A stretch of DNA of 64,000 nucleotides from Daphnia pulex (Eukaryota > Arthropoda > Branchiopoda > Diplostraca > Daphniidae): NCBI RefSeq assembly GCF_021134715.1, contig NC_060026.1:1054001-1118000 (forward strand), read 5' to 3'. Shown piece after piece: positions 1-11,301 of this stretch (the first letter of the stretch is position 1; the number at the start of each line of letters is the position of its first letter). The notes below the pieces were generated by a model. The model searched no databases. It was not told where the DNA came from and was given only the letters and a program-made list of their open reading frames with translations. A program made the translations under genes and the position numbers.

Positions 1-627
1 TTTCACTTATAAAGGTAATAATTGTTCTAAATCAGTGTGTAATACCCTATTCTACAATATCACTATAAGATTACTCTTTATAAAACATACGTTGCATTGG
101 CGTTGAAGAAAAACAAAAAAAAAACTGCTCAAAAGTTAACCCTAAAAAATTTTAAAATCGTGCTGGATACTTTTCCTTTCACTTTTCAAGGTAATAATCG
201 TTCTAAATCGGTGTGTAATACTAATACCTTATTCTACAATAAAACCATAAAATTACTCTTTATAAATTATAGGTTGCATTGGCGTTGAAGAAAAACCGAA
301 TAAAACCAAAAAAACTGCTCAAAAGTTAACCCTAAAAAATTTTCAAATCGTGCTGGATACCTTTCCTTTCACTTATAAAGGTAATAATTGTTCTAAATCG
401 GTGCGTAATACTCTATTCTACAATAAAACCATAAGATTACTCTTTATAAATCATAGGTTGCATAGGTGTTGAAGAAAAACCGAGAAAAACGAAAAAAAAC
501 TGCTCAAAAGTTAACCCTCAAAAATTTTAAAATTGTGCTGGATACCTTTCCTTTCACTTATAAAGGTAATAATCGTTCTAAATCGGCGAATAATACCTTA
601 TTCTACAAAAAAACCATAAGATTACTG
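1..627 (+). repeat. Diverged satellite A-like tandem array
   Basis: About 3.5 units of roughly 182 bp; the word GTTGCATTGGCGTTGAAGAA recurs near 91, 273 and, in altered form, 457. The units align along their whole length with the 174-bp satellite A at 18.9-44.5 kb: the same GTTGCATTGG-GTTGAAGAA box, then an A-rich stretch, AAATCGTG-TGG, CCTTTCC and a TCTATT-TACAATAA box. The array runs off the left edge of the window. Small open frames here are incidental. Confidence 0.85.
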
Positions 628-1126
628 ATATAAAATCTTCCAGGAAGTGAAAACATAACCTCAATGAATTTGAAATGACGATATAAATTGCTTTACAAGT
701 TTAAACAAATTTCTTGTTCCACGATATGTTAATTCGATGTCCAATACACTATTTAAAGTCTTTAAAATCAATGAATCTATTCAGACATCCATGATGGAAA
801 AGAAAAAGAAATAAGGGTTGATAGAAAATCTCTAAACACAACTTCAATGAATTTGAAATGACGATATAAATTGTTTTACAAGTTTAAACAAATTTCTTGT
901 TCCACGATATGTTAATTCGATGTCCAATACACTATTTAAAGTCTTTAAAATCAATGAATCTATTAAGACATCCATGATGGAAAAGAAAAAGAAATAACGG
1001 TTGATAGAAAATCTCTAAACACAACTTCAATGAATTTGAAATGACGATACAAATTGTTTTACAAGTTTAAACAAATTTCTTGTTCCACGATATGTTAATT
1101 CGATGTCCAATACACTATTTAAAGTC
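628..1126 (+). repeat. 183-bp tandem repeat block
   Basis: Nearly three units of 183 bp, seen from TGAAATGACG at 671, 854 and 1037. Each unit carries GTTAATTCGATGTCCAATACAC. The left edge (about 630) reads AAAATCTTCCAGGAA, which is the reverse complement of part of the block that follows at 1127-1680. No coding potential is seen. Confidence 0.85.
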
Positions 1127-1680
1127 AATTTATTATAGCAACTTCAATCTCATAAAAGTGTTTTTTCGCAGTTCCTGGAAGATTTTCTAAGAACCATTTT
1201 TCTAAAACTATTTCTTCATGACTTGCTTTATGAATTTATTTATTCCATACACTTGAAATGGTGTATTGGACATCGATTAACACATCCTGTAATAAAGAAA
1301 TGGTTTTAACAAGTGAAATAAATATTATAGCAACTTCAATCTCATAAAAGTGTTTTTTCGCAGTTCCTGGAAGATTTTCTATGAACCATTTTTCTAAAAC
1401 TATTTCTTCATGACTTGCTTTATAAATTTATTGGATCAAGACACTTGAAATGGTGTATTGGACATCGATTAACACATCCTGTAATAAAGAAATGGTTTTA
1501 ACAAGTGAAATAAATATTATAGCAACTTCAATCTCATAAAAGTGTTTTTTCGCACTTCCTGGTTAAAACTATTTGTCCATGAATTGCTTTATGAATTTAT
1601 TGATTCCATACACTTGAAATGGTGTATTGGACATCGATTAACACATCCTGTAATAAAGAAATGGTTTTAACAAGTGAAAT
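1127..1680 (-). repeat. 192-bp tandem repeat block, inverted relative of the preceding block
   Basis: Three units of 192 bp, shown by TATTATAGCAACTTC at 1131, 1323 and 1515; the third is shortened internally. On the minus strand it contains GTTAATCGATGTCCAATACACC and AAAATCTTCCAGGAACTG, matching boxes of the 628-1126 block. The two blocks therefore look like diverged relatives in opposite orientation. Confidence 0.8.
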
Positions 1681-2030
1681 ATCCCTGAGGGATTTAGTTC
1701 ACTAAATAACCGAAGGTTTAGAGGTCTTTATAGCAGCATAGGCTCCTCCTCCATCGGTCGACCTGAAAAGCTTTATTGGGATTTTTTTTTTACCAATAGG
1801 AATCGTGAAAAAATGAAAATGGTCAGTAATGACGAATTAATCATATTTCCAAGCTAAAACTGGTAGACATTATGGGAAATGTTATAACGATGCGAACTTC
1901 TCGTGCGTTCGCATCGTTTTTATGCTTTTAACATGAACCCATGTGACGTCATTCATCGTCGGCCATTTTGAAAAAAATTTCAGCATTTCAACATTTCAAA
2001 CATAGATGGCACCACTTGCTAAGTAAACAA
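1681..2030. other. Short unique spacer, no gene seen
   Basis: This stretch separates the 192-bp and 190-bp arrays. It contains a T-rich run near 1780 but no reading frame, RNA gene or repeat that I could recognise. Confidence 0.5.
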
Positions 2031-2049
2031 TAGAAACTAGACTGAATTT

Positions 2050-3058
2050 GTCAGCGTTACCCAAACGAAAATTCAACTTTAAAATCTTCAGGAAAGTGTC
2101 CATAATACGTAGAAAGGCAAATATTTCATTACCCGATAGGATTTCAAAAGTTCTTCATGGTTGAAAATCTACTTTCATCATTTTTTGGAGAAATTTTCGT
2201 TGTTACGATTTCAATACTTTCGGAGTGTGCCATGGTCGAAATCCGCGTTACCCAAACGAAAATTTAACTTTAAAACCTTCAAGAGAGTGTCCATAATACG
2301 TAGAGGGACAAATATTCCATTACCCGATAGGATTTCAAAAGTTATTCATGGTTGAAATTCTACTTTCATTATTTTTTGTTGACATTTTTGTTTTACGATT
2401 TCAATACTTTTGGAGTGTGCCACGGTCAAAATCCGCGTTACCCAAACGAAAATTTAACTTTAAAACCTTCAAGGGAGTGTTCATAATACGTAGAGGGGCA
2501 AATATTCCATTACCCCAAAGAATTTTAAAAGTTACTCATGTTTGAAAATCTACTTTCACCATTTCTTGTTGACATTTTTGTTTTACGATTTCAATACTTT
2601 TTGAGTGTGCCACGGTCAAAATCCGCGTTACCCAAACGAAAATTTAACTTTAAAACCTTCAAGGGAGTGTTCATAATACGTAGAGGGGCAAATATTCCAT
2701 TACCCAATAGGATTTCAAAAGTTATTTATGTTTGAAAATCTACTTTCATCATTTTTTGTTGACATTTTTGTTTTACGATTTCAATACTTTTGGAGTGTGC
2801 CACGGTCAAAATCCGCGTTACCCAAACGAAAATTTAACTTTAAAACCTTTAAGGGAGTGTTCATAATACGTAGAAGGGCAAATATTCCATTACCCAAAAG
2901 GATTTTAAAAGTTATTCATGTTTGAAAATCTACTTTCATCATTTTTTGTTGACATTTTCATGTTACGATTTCAATATTTTCGGTGTTTGCCACGGTGGAA
3001 ATCCGTTACCCAAACGAAAATTTAACTTTCAAGGGAACCTTCAAGGGAGTGTTGAGTG
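2050..3058 (+). repeat. 190-bp tandem satellite
   Basis: About 5.3 units with an exact 190-bp spacing between four internal copies (2161, 2351, 2541 and 2731 start the same phrase). Each unit contains GCGTTACCCAAACGAAAATT and GTGCCACGGTC. Because 190 is not a multiple of three, each copy opens a 64-65 codon frame overlapping the next. These frames repeat only because the DNA repeats, so I do not call them genes. The last unit, from about 2930, is diverged and shortened. Confidence 0.9.
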
Positions 3059-3060
3059 TT

Positions 3061-4440
3061 CATAATAGGGGGCAAAAATTCCTGTTTCATCTCTAACCCA
3101 GAAACATAAGTTGCCCCGAGAAAAGGTTTTTTTAATATTGCGTTTTCAAGCAATAATTTTGTGAATAAAAATTAATAAAAAACCGCCGAGATTCGAACCT
3201 CGGTCCTACGACATATCAGCCCGGAATGCTGACCATTAGACCACCGGAGACATGTGAGTAAATGGGGAAACATGGGCTGGTATAGTATGGCCCAGGTATA
3301 CCCCCCTTCACTGTCCCCTCTCCCATGAGTACGCGCCACCCCCCGCTCGACCTCCCTTTCTGGCCGGCTTGGGCTGCGCGTCAGCTCCGTAAAACTAAAA
3401 ACTTTGAACGCGTTTTACGGGCACTTCCGCTCATTTGCACACCCTAAACCCTATATTTAAAATGATCAGCGTAAAAAGATCTACAACCCTGTATTAATCG
3501 TTTTTCGATATAAGAAAACCTGTCTTGGTAGGGAAGAGCCAAAATTGGTTTCTGAAAGAAGAAAGAATTTCCTTTCAGAAACTAACTTTCGTAAATTTTC
3601 AGTTAACTAGGGAATAGGGCTTTTTCACATCGCGAAAATCCGACTTCCAGAAATCTGGCAACGAATGATATGTCTAGTTTTTTTCCGTTTACATGGCAAA
3701 GGCCATAAGAAATCTAAGTGGCTTCAATAAAAAAAAATCTAGTGTTTTAATTCGGAATATTTCTTCATAAGAATTACACAGTGCTCTAGGTAAGATATCG
3801 GTCGTTAATTTGATGTATAATTTACTAGGACTAAAAAATTGTTTTGGGCTAAAAATTTAAATGTAAAACTTTGTTTTGGTTTTTTTTAGGGAAGAACGGG
3901 GAGAAGAATGGGAGGGAGGAGGGCGTACGAAAAAAAAAGGGGACCCACGTTTCCTCTTCTCCCCCATTCGTCCCATTCTCTGTAAAGGATAAACCGCCGA
4001 TTAAAATGAGACCTTAACGGATGAGGAGCGAACTCTAGTTTACTATCGGCAACGATTTTCGTTTTCATGATTTTCCCATAAGAGCCGTGTAAAACACGGA
4101 CGCGTTTTTAAGGGGAAAAAAAGGAGGTGACCAGCTAAAAGTGGCTGTAAATTTTAAACTTTTTAAGTTAGGTGAACCAAATTTATCCTGAATATATATT
4201 AGGGAATAAATAACAAAGCTCATTTTTTCAAATTAATATTTTATTTTATTTTAATACCTTTAATCAAATTACAAAAACACGCATATTTTCAAAATTAAAA
4301 TAAGTACACTAATTATTAATATTTTTCGGGAGCTTTTTAACAGGGCATACAAAAAAGGGATATAAACAAAGCTCATGAAAAAAACAACTTTTGACAATTT
4401 GTTTGGGGTTCAACATACACTTTTGGCTAGCCCGACCGGA
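3061..4440. other. Non-coding stretch with a tRNA-like sequence
   Basis: No credible gene was found. It holds the tRNA-like sequence at 3183-3252, a GC-rich patch near 3300-3420 with a small CCGTAAAA/TTTTACGG inverted repeat, a purine-rich patch at 3890-3950, and a direct repeat of AACAAAGCTCAT near 4211 and 4364. A 60-codon minus-strand frame at 3886-4068 has no recognisable features. Confidence 0.5.
3183..3252 (-). other. tRNA-like sequence, probably a pseudogene
   Basis: On the minus strand there is a box-A-like TGGTCTAATGG, a box-B-like GGTTCGAATCT and an immediate run of six T, which could act as a Pol III terminator. A perfect 5-bp CCGAG/CTCGG stem closes the T-arm, but its loop has eight bases instead of seven. 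I could not pair a proper acceptor stem or anticodon stem. It may be a tRNA pseudogene or the head of a SINE rather than a working tRNA. Confidence 0.4.
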
Positions 4441-4445
4441 CTATT

Positions 4446-4455
4446 AGCCAATCAG
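4446..4455 (+). promoter_or_regulatory. CCAAT box upstream of the FAM162-like gene
   Basis: AGCCAATCAG is a canonical NF-Y-type CCAAT element. It lies about 160 bp upstream of the ATG at 4614, a plausible proximal promoter position. No TATA box stands out. Assignment to this gene is by position only. Confidence 0.4.
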
Positions 4456-4613
4456 ATCGCTACAAACTTGCAAGTCATTTTCTTTACTTTTGTTTTGTTT
4501 TGGAAAGTGAAAATATCGTCTGCTTGTATTGCACCACACAAAGGCTACGTGCAAAAGGAATTTGAAGGATAGTCATTTAACACTGAATTGCTGAAGGTTA
4601 AACATTAAACATC

Positions 4614-5199
4614 ATGAGTCTCTTGATTTTTAATAAAATGTGGAAGCCTCAAGTGTTTCGTAACGTGAATAAAATCACCAAACGAGGTTTGGCCGAAACG
4701 AAACCTGAAGGTGGCATCAAGATTCAGCCCGAAACACCGTATGTGTCACCTAATTCAACACTAGGCCAGTTCATACTACAGTTTATAGAAAATTTTTCAC
4801 TTGATTAACTGAGTCTATTTATTTTTTACACAGGAGATGTTCACAGGGTTAATGGTGTGGAGAGGTATTTCCTTGTTTGGACAAAAAAGTTTAAGTCTGT
4901 GAAAGATGTTCCTGGCTATGTTTCGTAAGTACAAGTTACAAAATGTTTGGCAGAATGATAAGAGCGTGTAACGAAACAAACAATTATTTAGGAGAGACAT
5001 GATGGAGAAGTCAAGGAATATAATGAGGATTAGAATTAATCTATCAATCATCTGTGTTTGCTTGATCGGGGCTCTACTTGCAGCCAAAAGTGGGAAGAAA
5101 GCAGCTGAAAGAGGAGAGACTCTCACTAAAAATAACCAACAGTGGCATCAACAATACAATGATTCTCAAAATAGCAAGTCATCCAAGGCAGAAAATTGA
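4614..5199 (+). CDS. FAM162: FAM162 / UPF0389 family mitochondrial membrane protein, three exons
   Basis: Exons: 4614 to about 4764, 4834-4924 and 4992-5199; about 149 residues, close to the roughly 150 of vertebrate FAM162A. The N-terminus is rich in Lys, Arg and hydrophobic residues without acids, like a mitochondrial presequence. Exon 2 encodes the family core (FLVWTKKFKSVKDVPGYVS). Exon 3 gives RDMMEKSRNIMRIRI, one hydrophobic membrane segment, then GKKAAERGETLT, matching the family's conserved GKKAA-R-E-LT end. Exon 2-3 junctions are clean GT-AG with matching phase. The exon 1 donor is less certain: GT sites near 4769 and 4781 give the wrong phase, while a GC donor (AG|GCCAGT) at 4765 or a GT donor at 4711 keep the frame. 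The first fits family length better. Known family role is mitochondrial and linked to apoptosis and hypoxia in mammals; the role here is inferred. Confidence 0.85.
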
Positions 5200-5275
5200 A
5201 ATCGAAGTTTTCATTCATTATTGTAACATTGTACCACTTGCCGTCTACAATCTATCATTGTATAAACAATTAGAC

Positions 5276-5281
5276 AATAAA
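5276..5281 (+). terminator. Polyadenylation signal of the FAM162-like gene
   Basis: AATAAA lies 77 bases after the stop codon. The copine gene ends on the opposite strand only 50 bases further on, so the two 3' ends are tightly convergent. Confidence 0.7.
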
Positions 5282-5320
5282 AGATAGGAAATATAAAAGG
5301 TTATTAACTAAGGCCTTGGC

Positions 5321-5326
5321 TTTAAT
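5321..5326 (-). terminator. Possible polyadenylation signal of the copine gene
   Basis: The minus strand reads ATTAAA five bases past the copine stop codon. This is the common variant signal and the nearest candidate, but it sits very close to the stop. Confidence 0.3.
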
Positions 5327-5330
5327 TTCT

Positions 5331-7233
5331 TTAGTTGAGATTGGATAATATCCCCTTATTCTTTGGTAAAATGCCCTTCATTTTCATGTACGCCACTAAT
5401 TGCTCAGGAATATCTGCCAGTAAATGCTTGGCCAAATGGAAACCACCCGCCACATCGTCATATTTATCTAAAAATTCGTTAAACTGGGCGTATTGCAAAA
5501 TATCTCTCGCAGTTTTGTGGCCGTTGTGGCTGAGTTTTTTCGTGTCCTCTTCCAGACGAGTCAACGAAGCAAATGTCGTCGGCCCGATCCCAACAACCAA
5601 TACCGACATGGGCAGTTCGGAAGCTTCGATAATCGCCTGATTCAACACAAACCAAAAAATTACAAATTTTAAAGTTAAAATTTCATGTCAAACAAATGCC
5701 GGTTTATACCTTAGTTGTCTGGCTGACGTCTGCAATTTCCCTGCAAGTCAAAACGACCAACAGAAAATAGTCTTCGCAATTGAGCCCACGCCATTCCAAT
5801 CGTTTCTTGGCTGAGCGGGCGACGTGCTCAATCGGCGGACTAAGGCATCCCGTCTGGCCCAGCTGAATCGAATGCAGGCAAGATCGGTAAGCGTTCACGA
5901 CGCCGTCAATACCGCGGACGTGCAATTCGTGTGAAACTGGAGCCGAGCGCGCTCCGAAATTGAGCAAGGAAAACATTTCACCCGTGTAATCCTATAGACA
6001 ATTCAATCGAAAAATGTTAATTCACTTGATGACGCACGAAAAAACAAAGTTTTGCTTCACCTGAATGACGTCTCCGATGGCCCTCATTGCCAGCTCGTAT
6101 TGCGTAGGATCGCGCCCCATGTGATGTAAACTGGACGGAAGATGAGGATCGCCGTTCGAATCTGTTTTCCAACAATAATCTTGTAATTAAGACGAGTCCA
6201 ATTACTTGGCCAATGGGAAATCTGATACCAGTGAAATCAATGGCAAAAGTGCAGTGCAGTTTGGTCCCGCTAGAAATGTAATCGAGGAAGGAATGTACGC
6301 GTTTCGTCTTACTCTCGGTTAACTGTATCACGGCTTTACTTGAAGACTGTGGACAAAATGAGAAAAAACATTTAATTAAAAGAAAATCGGAAAAATTTAA
6401 TTTCAATCAAATTTTACGCTTTTTTTCAGCGGGAAAGAGGACGGAGCGTCCAGCAACTGTCGGGCATGGATTTCAGTTTCTCCAAGTAACTGATGATGCC
6501 CGTCTTTGCAGTAATGGTAACACTGCAGGGTGAGTTGCCTGTAGTCTCCGCGGTTGTTTCGCAAAAGGCGGAAAGGTACACAAATGCTTGGCCAAACAGG
6601 ATTCTTGGTGTTGGACAGAAGCGTCGTCCGTTGGATGAGTGTCTTCTTCGAACTGAGAATGTCCAAAAAGGGATCGGGAAGCGAAAACGCCAGCCCGCTC
6701 CTGCGAAGGTGGCTAGCTGAGAAACAGAGCTCCAACTCCTCGCGGTTGTGGCTGACATCGGTGACGGTGATTATGAGCTGGCCGCGCTTGACGCCGTTGA
6801 GCATTATGTCGGCAGAGTAGGCTTGAACTGTAACAATATCGGCCAAAGTGCACTGTACTTTACCCACATAGGTATGCTTGCTTAGTGAATGGCTGCAGCT
6901 GTCTGTGTCAAACATCTGAAACTTGAGTTTCTGCTCCTCCTCGAAGCAGTAGTGGATTTTGATCTTGTTGTGGAACTCGGGATTGAATACATCCCTCTGG
7001 GTCTCTGTTCGGGCATACTCCTGCCAGCCACGCCCAAAGGGGTGGTTGAACACCACACACAGGGGATCAGGTTTGGGAGACGCATCACTCTCGAGCAAGA
7101 TTCTGGGGAGAAACAGATTTTATATGAAACTCGTGAGGTTTAAAAATGAAAGCGTGAATTCAAAGACACCATACCTTGCAGATATCGAGAGTTCTACTTC
7201 AATGGATGAGATAGGGGAATGATGCGATGTCAT
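5331..7233 (-). CDS. Copine (two C2 domains plus vWA/copine domain), six exons
   Basis: Exons in transcription order: 7233-7175, 7102-6418, 6346-6229, 6161-6061, 5991-5710, 5636-5331; all junctions are GT-AG and phases agree, giving 516 residues (typical copines are about 530-560). C2A is residues about 10-125, with the acidic loops SDASPKPDP (25-33) and FDTDS (84-88). C2B is about 130-260, and the copine vWA domain about 265-505 with DFTDSNGDP at 285-293. Copines are calcium-dependent phospholipid-binding cytosolic proteins that move to membranes. This one is unusual: in C2B the third loop reads YHYCKDGHHQ (215-224), so the usual aspartates are gone, and the vWA LTDG motif has become LTCR (402-405). 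Start chosen at 7233 because the exon encodes the usual VELSISA strand just before the first C2 loop. Upstream non-coding exons are possible. Confidence 0.93.
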
Positions 7234-8346
7234 ACCGAAAGTGAAACGCACTTAGTTATTCGTCAGTGCGTCTTGTACTGCATAATGGGATGAAATGCTC
7301 GTGTACGTAAGCTGGGGAGAGTGAACACAGACGTATAGGTGGTTGAATTGTAAAAATCAGACCTGTTTGATTTGAAAAACAACTTGAGCTGAATAAATCA
7401 ATTCTCTATCGTGTACAAAGAATAATGTTTATACCAGGGGTGAATAATACCGACGTGATTGATCTAATTAGATTAAAGAGATGCTGAAAGGAAGAGAGAA
7501 GAAAAAAAGAAACAACATTGAAAGCGAAAGCAAGCAGACGACGTGATCGATACACGTTGGAGGAACAAGTACAAAATTCAGTTGATAGGCGGCGTCTATC
7601 GTGAAAATTGAAGTTAAATTTTTAAAAATAATCGTTGATCGTTCACAATTAATCGCAAGAGATTTCGTGAGTGCTGAACAACGCGAATAACGCCAGACTA
7701 TTGACATGACCGGAGTTGGTATCCTGGCTTTTATTCAATTTCTGTACAGTATGTGGACATTTAACTGTCGTAAATCCGGCCGAAGTTGAGTCGGTTATTA
7801 TCAGTGTGATGTCATTTGTCACCTAGACAACTCCAGGCATTAAGTGTTTGAGTTAACAGTGTACAATATATCTTATGTTTATCCATTATGATTGTGAAAC
7901 GGTGAAACAATCAATTTAATCCGCGACTGAACGAAATAAACAAAGCCCTTAAACCGACTTCCGTGCAGACACTACGTCGTAAAAGTAAATCTCCAAGGTG
8001 AAAAACAATCAACTTGAAATGTTTAGACTTTGAGTTCACAGATCTTAATTGATTTGAAACGTTGAAGGCTTATCATGATTTATTAAACTATTAGTCGTAT
8101 CTTTTTTTACAACGTAATAGCCCACCTAGCTGCCTACACGTACACCAAATTTGTCCTTGTCGTTTAAAAACAAACAAAATTGTGATCTGAATGTAAATTT
8201 ATCCCCCCCAGCAACATCATTTTTTCAACTACAAAGAATGCGAATACACAACTGGGAATGGCAATTGTAAATAAAGAAAACAGGGGCGAAATGAATTATT
8301 GATCACTGAATTGTTGGCGGATCAAAGCAGCTTTTTGACTTGTCGA
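7234..8346. other. Intergenic region between copine and RING gene
   Basis: This holds the 5' flank of the copine gene and the 3' flank of the RING gene, both on the minus strand. A 79-codon minus frame at 7468-7707 ends in a Leu/Phe-rich tail and has no recognisable domain. I see no further gene, RNA or repeat. Confidence 0.5.
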
Positions 8347-9589
8347 CTATTGCGGAAGACAAGAGATGATGTAAAAGGCTAAACTAGCGAAAGACTCGGT
8401 TGAGCAAGATGTTTTTCTGACAGCGTCAAAACACGATAAGAACAAGCCATTTTCGCCGAACGCGCTCAGAATTTCGAGCGTCAAACCTGCGAATCCATCC
8501 CGTTTTGTGAATATTAAATTCATTTTAAATATTTGTAATCTGATTTCTCTGCTTACCTTTGCGGTATTTTCTCTCAGACGTCAACTCCTGCACTGCCAAA
8601 ATCAGTTTCATTTCCATAATGGCGTTGTGATTTTTGTAAAAGATCTCACTGTCGACGTATCTTTTTAAAACTGGCGCCCAGTGTTTCAATACAGAAGTGC
8701 GTATCGTGTTTAAGCCTCCGCGATCTAATCAAAGAAGTTAATATTTAAATTTCTTGGCGTTTTATGATATTTTTAATTTAAACCAAATTTACCTTTTGTA
8801 ATTGAACAGTTGATGATGGCAGCTGTCAAGGCGCGGATGAAATGGTAGTCGGTAAAATCTTTAGCTGTAATTTGATTATTGACCCCCTTTTAGATAAATC
8901 AAAGAGAAATCAAAGAATGTAGTGGAATTATTCAAATTAAAAATTAAGTTTTATTACCTCAATCCAGCTGATGACTTCATTTGTTACGCTGGCAAAATTT
9001 CTCAAATACTGTTCCAGTCTCTCTTGGAAATCGGAATAAAAATCAATTCGATCTTGACTGGCGAGAGGAATCACTTGATTCTTGGCTAAAGCCAACGCTA
9101 ATTGAAGTGCTGAAAAATCTTTGAATGTAGAAGATTGGCGAAAATTAGCCAAATCCGCTTCGAGTTTTCTTTCTTTTTCTTCCCACAATTGAATCTTCTT
9201 AATCTTAGCTGTTTCCAGCTCTCGCTTAAGCCGCTGGTTGGCTTTCAACCTTGCCAGGTGGACCGAAGCTTTCTCCATCAAATTGACGACGGCATCCGGC
9301 TGGACCGATGTCACCTCAGAATAGAATTGAAGCTGGCGGCAGAGTGGACATTTGATTATGTTTTTCTCCTGAATTTCCTAATAAATTTCATCAAACTGAA
9401 ATTATGAAAGATGTCTAGGCGATATTGTGCAGTCAGATTACTTACAGCTAGGCACTGCTGGCAGAAATAGTGCTTACAAATTAGCCATTTGGGTTTGCGA
9501 CTGGCGCTGTACTTGTTGTAACAAACGAAACACGTCATCAAATGTTTGAGACGCTGATACGATCCGTTAAAAGATGATTCTGCCGACAT
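8347..9589 (-). CDS. RING-finger (C3HC4) and coiled-coil protein, five exons
   Basis: Exons in transcription order: 9589-9446, 9377-8958, 8886-8793, 8724-8557, 8486-8347; all GT-AG with matching phase, 321 residues. A C3HC4 RING is at residues 20-61: C20 and C23 (CFVC), C38 and H40 (CKH), C43 and C46 (CQQC), C58 and C61 (CPLC). A charged helical stretch follows at about 75-130, probably a coiled coil, then a helical region with no domain I recognise, ending in SCLPQ. The RING-plus-coiled-coil layout suggests an E3 ubiquitin ligase of general TRIM/RNF type, but no B-box is present. Start: the ATG at 9589 is 18 codons before the RING motif; an in-frame upstream extension encodes a hydrophobic stretch and is less likely. 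The substrate is unknown. Confidence 0.85.
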
Positions 9590-11228
9590 TGCCTTACGTA
9601 ACTGGTGGGCACAAGAGTTCAACAACACAACAACCAGGACGAAAGAAGACGAGCGAATGAAGACATTCACTTAGAGTCGATGGAAGGTAATTTGCCAAAC
9701 AGAAGAGGGTGGAGGAAGAAAAAGAGATTATAACCTGCGGATGCTGGAAGAATGGATGCAACAAGGTAATAAACAATCTTCTGCGAAATTATTTGAGGCA
9801 ATCGATTAGTGATCTTCTGAAAATGTAATCTCGACATTTTCTCAGAAATGGCCTTGGGGAAGGTCACACTTTAATGTTATGACTGTGCCGGAGAAAAATC
9901 CGACTGATACCTTTGGGATCAATGAGTTAATGTTAATCATAATTGTTTATTTGTTATTTTTACCGTGGATAGATAGTCATTCCTTATTGGCCATTTAACT
10001 TATTCACGATAAGAATTTTAGTGTATCCATAACGTCTCCATACGTCCATAGACTTTTGCACATTGTTTGAAGTGTTTAAAATTAAACATTTTTTTTTTTA
10101 ATTTGATGGCTTACTCTCAGACATAGCTGTGAGGTACAAAACCGAGCCTGGCCTGCAGTCGCTCTACAAATGTGCTATTCATTTAACCGTGCGCTGATTG
10201 AGATAACAGATGAAACGGCAAGAGAAAACTTGCAGTCGACATATTTATGCAATTGTCGGAGGCAGAGGTCGGAGGCAGGATAATATACGGCAAATAAAAG
10301 TAACAAAAATTAAATGACCCAATTGATTGCATGGGGACCATTGGGGAGTCACGACATCTTGCAGAATAATAAAAGTGTTTCAATGAACCATAAAAGGGAA
10401 GGTTCTGGGGATGGTAACTGACTTGAGGTCACGCTCTTACTTCATTGGCTGCCTACTGGGCCTTAATTCGACCGTCTAGTGTTACCGAGTGAACGGCAAC
10501 CGTCGACTATCGTCAGGGGCTAAGCGTAAGTCTAACGGACACAACTTCAGATTGTGACCAGCAAGTCGAGGAACCAGGGTTTTATGGGTTACGATCCTTA
10601 TGATAGACGTCCTTTATAGCAACAGGGCGTCTAATAGATCGGGAGATTGAGTTTAGAAGTGAGTTTTATATATTGATTCATCGATTATTATTGACCCGTA
10701 TATTATTAATGAAGACCGTATATTGATGAAGAGTTATCATTTCATTCAAGACACACAGTTTATACACAATTACAGTGGGAGTATTACACAATTGGGAGGG
10801 ACAAGGAATCGAACCCGGATCTTTTTGATGCGATGCGAAGGTGATGACCGTTGCTCGTTGAGTGCACATCTCGATGTGAATTTAATCGAATCAGTATGAA
10901 CGACCTCTAATCGACGGCAGTGACGCCTATGACCTTGCGCATCTCCTGGCGTCGTCTCCAAATTCACGAAACATTGATTGAATTGTTCTTCTACCCGATG
11001 TAACTCCTGGAATGAATTGATTAATGAATATAGGTATGACAGTCATTCAATTGACGAAATATTTGTTCAGATGCAGTGCCTAAAAGCTAGTCGACCGATA
11101 TTGGGATCCAACTTTGTTCGTCGGAATCCGTGTTAAATTTTCGTTCGTGTCAATAGAAATTATTGAAACAACTGTTCAACTGCGCGCTGAATAATAGAGC
11201 ACCAGGAAAAATGGGATGCACAAGTGTG
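9590..11228. other. Intergenic region, no gene recognised
   Basis: This is the 5' flank of the RING gene and the upstream region of protease A. Several 60-66 codon frames on the minus strand lack domain features and do not continue through plausible splice sites. A weak tRNA-like sequence lies at 10797-10870. Confidence 0.5.
10797..10870 (-). other. Weak tRNA-like sequence
   Basis: The minus strand carries a good box B, GGTTCGATTCC, about 55 bases after a poor box-A-like segment. The arms do not pair well and no acceptor stem is evident. Most likely a remnant of a tRNA or SINE. Confidence 0.25.
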
Positions 11229-11279
11229 TACACGCAAGCTGATTATACATTTTCTATACTCCCACTTCATTTCCACACG
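11229..11279 (+). promoter_or_regulatory. Conserved promoter module of protease A
   Basis: About 50 bp (key words CAAGCTGATTA, TCTATACTCCCACTTCATTT, CCACA) are nearly identical to 13739-13787 upstream of the paralogue. In both genes the module ends 23 bp before the TATA box. Conservation in otherwise diverged flanks suggests a transcription-factor binding cluster. Confidence 0.6.
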
Positions 11280-11301
11280 ATGAAAGCAAATATCAAATGG
11301 G

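Noticed and set aside
3886..4068. 60-codon minus-strand frame
   Set aside because: Runs through a purine-rich low-complexity patch with no supporting features.
7468..7707. 79-codon minus-strand frame
   Set aside because: No domain, no continuation through splice sites, low-complexity Leu/Phe tail.
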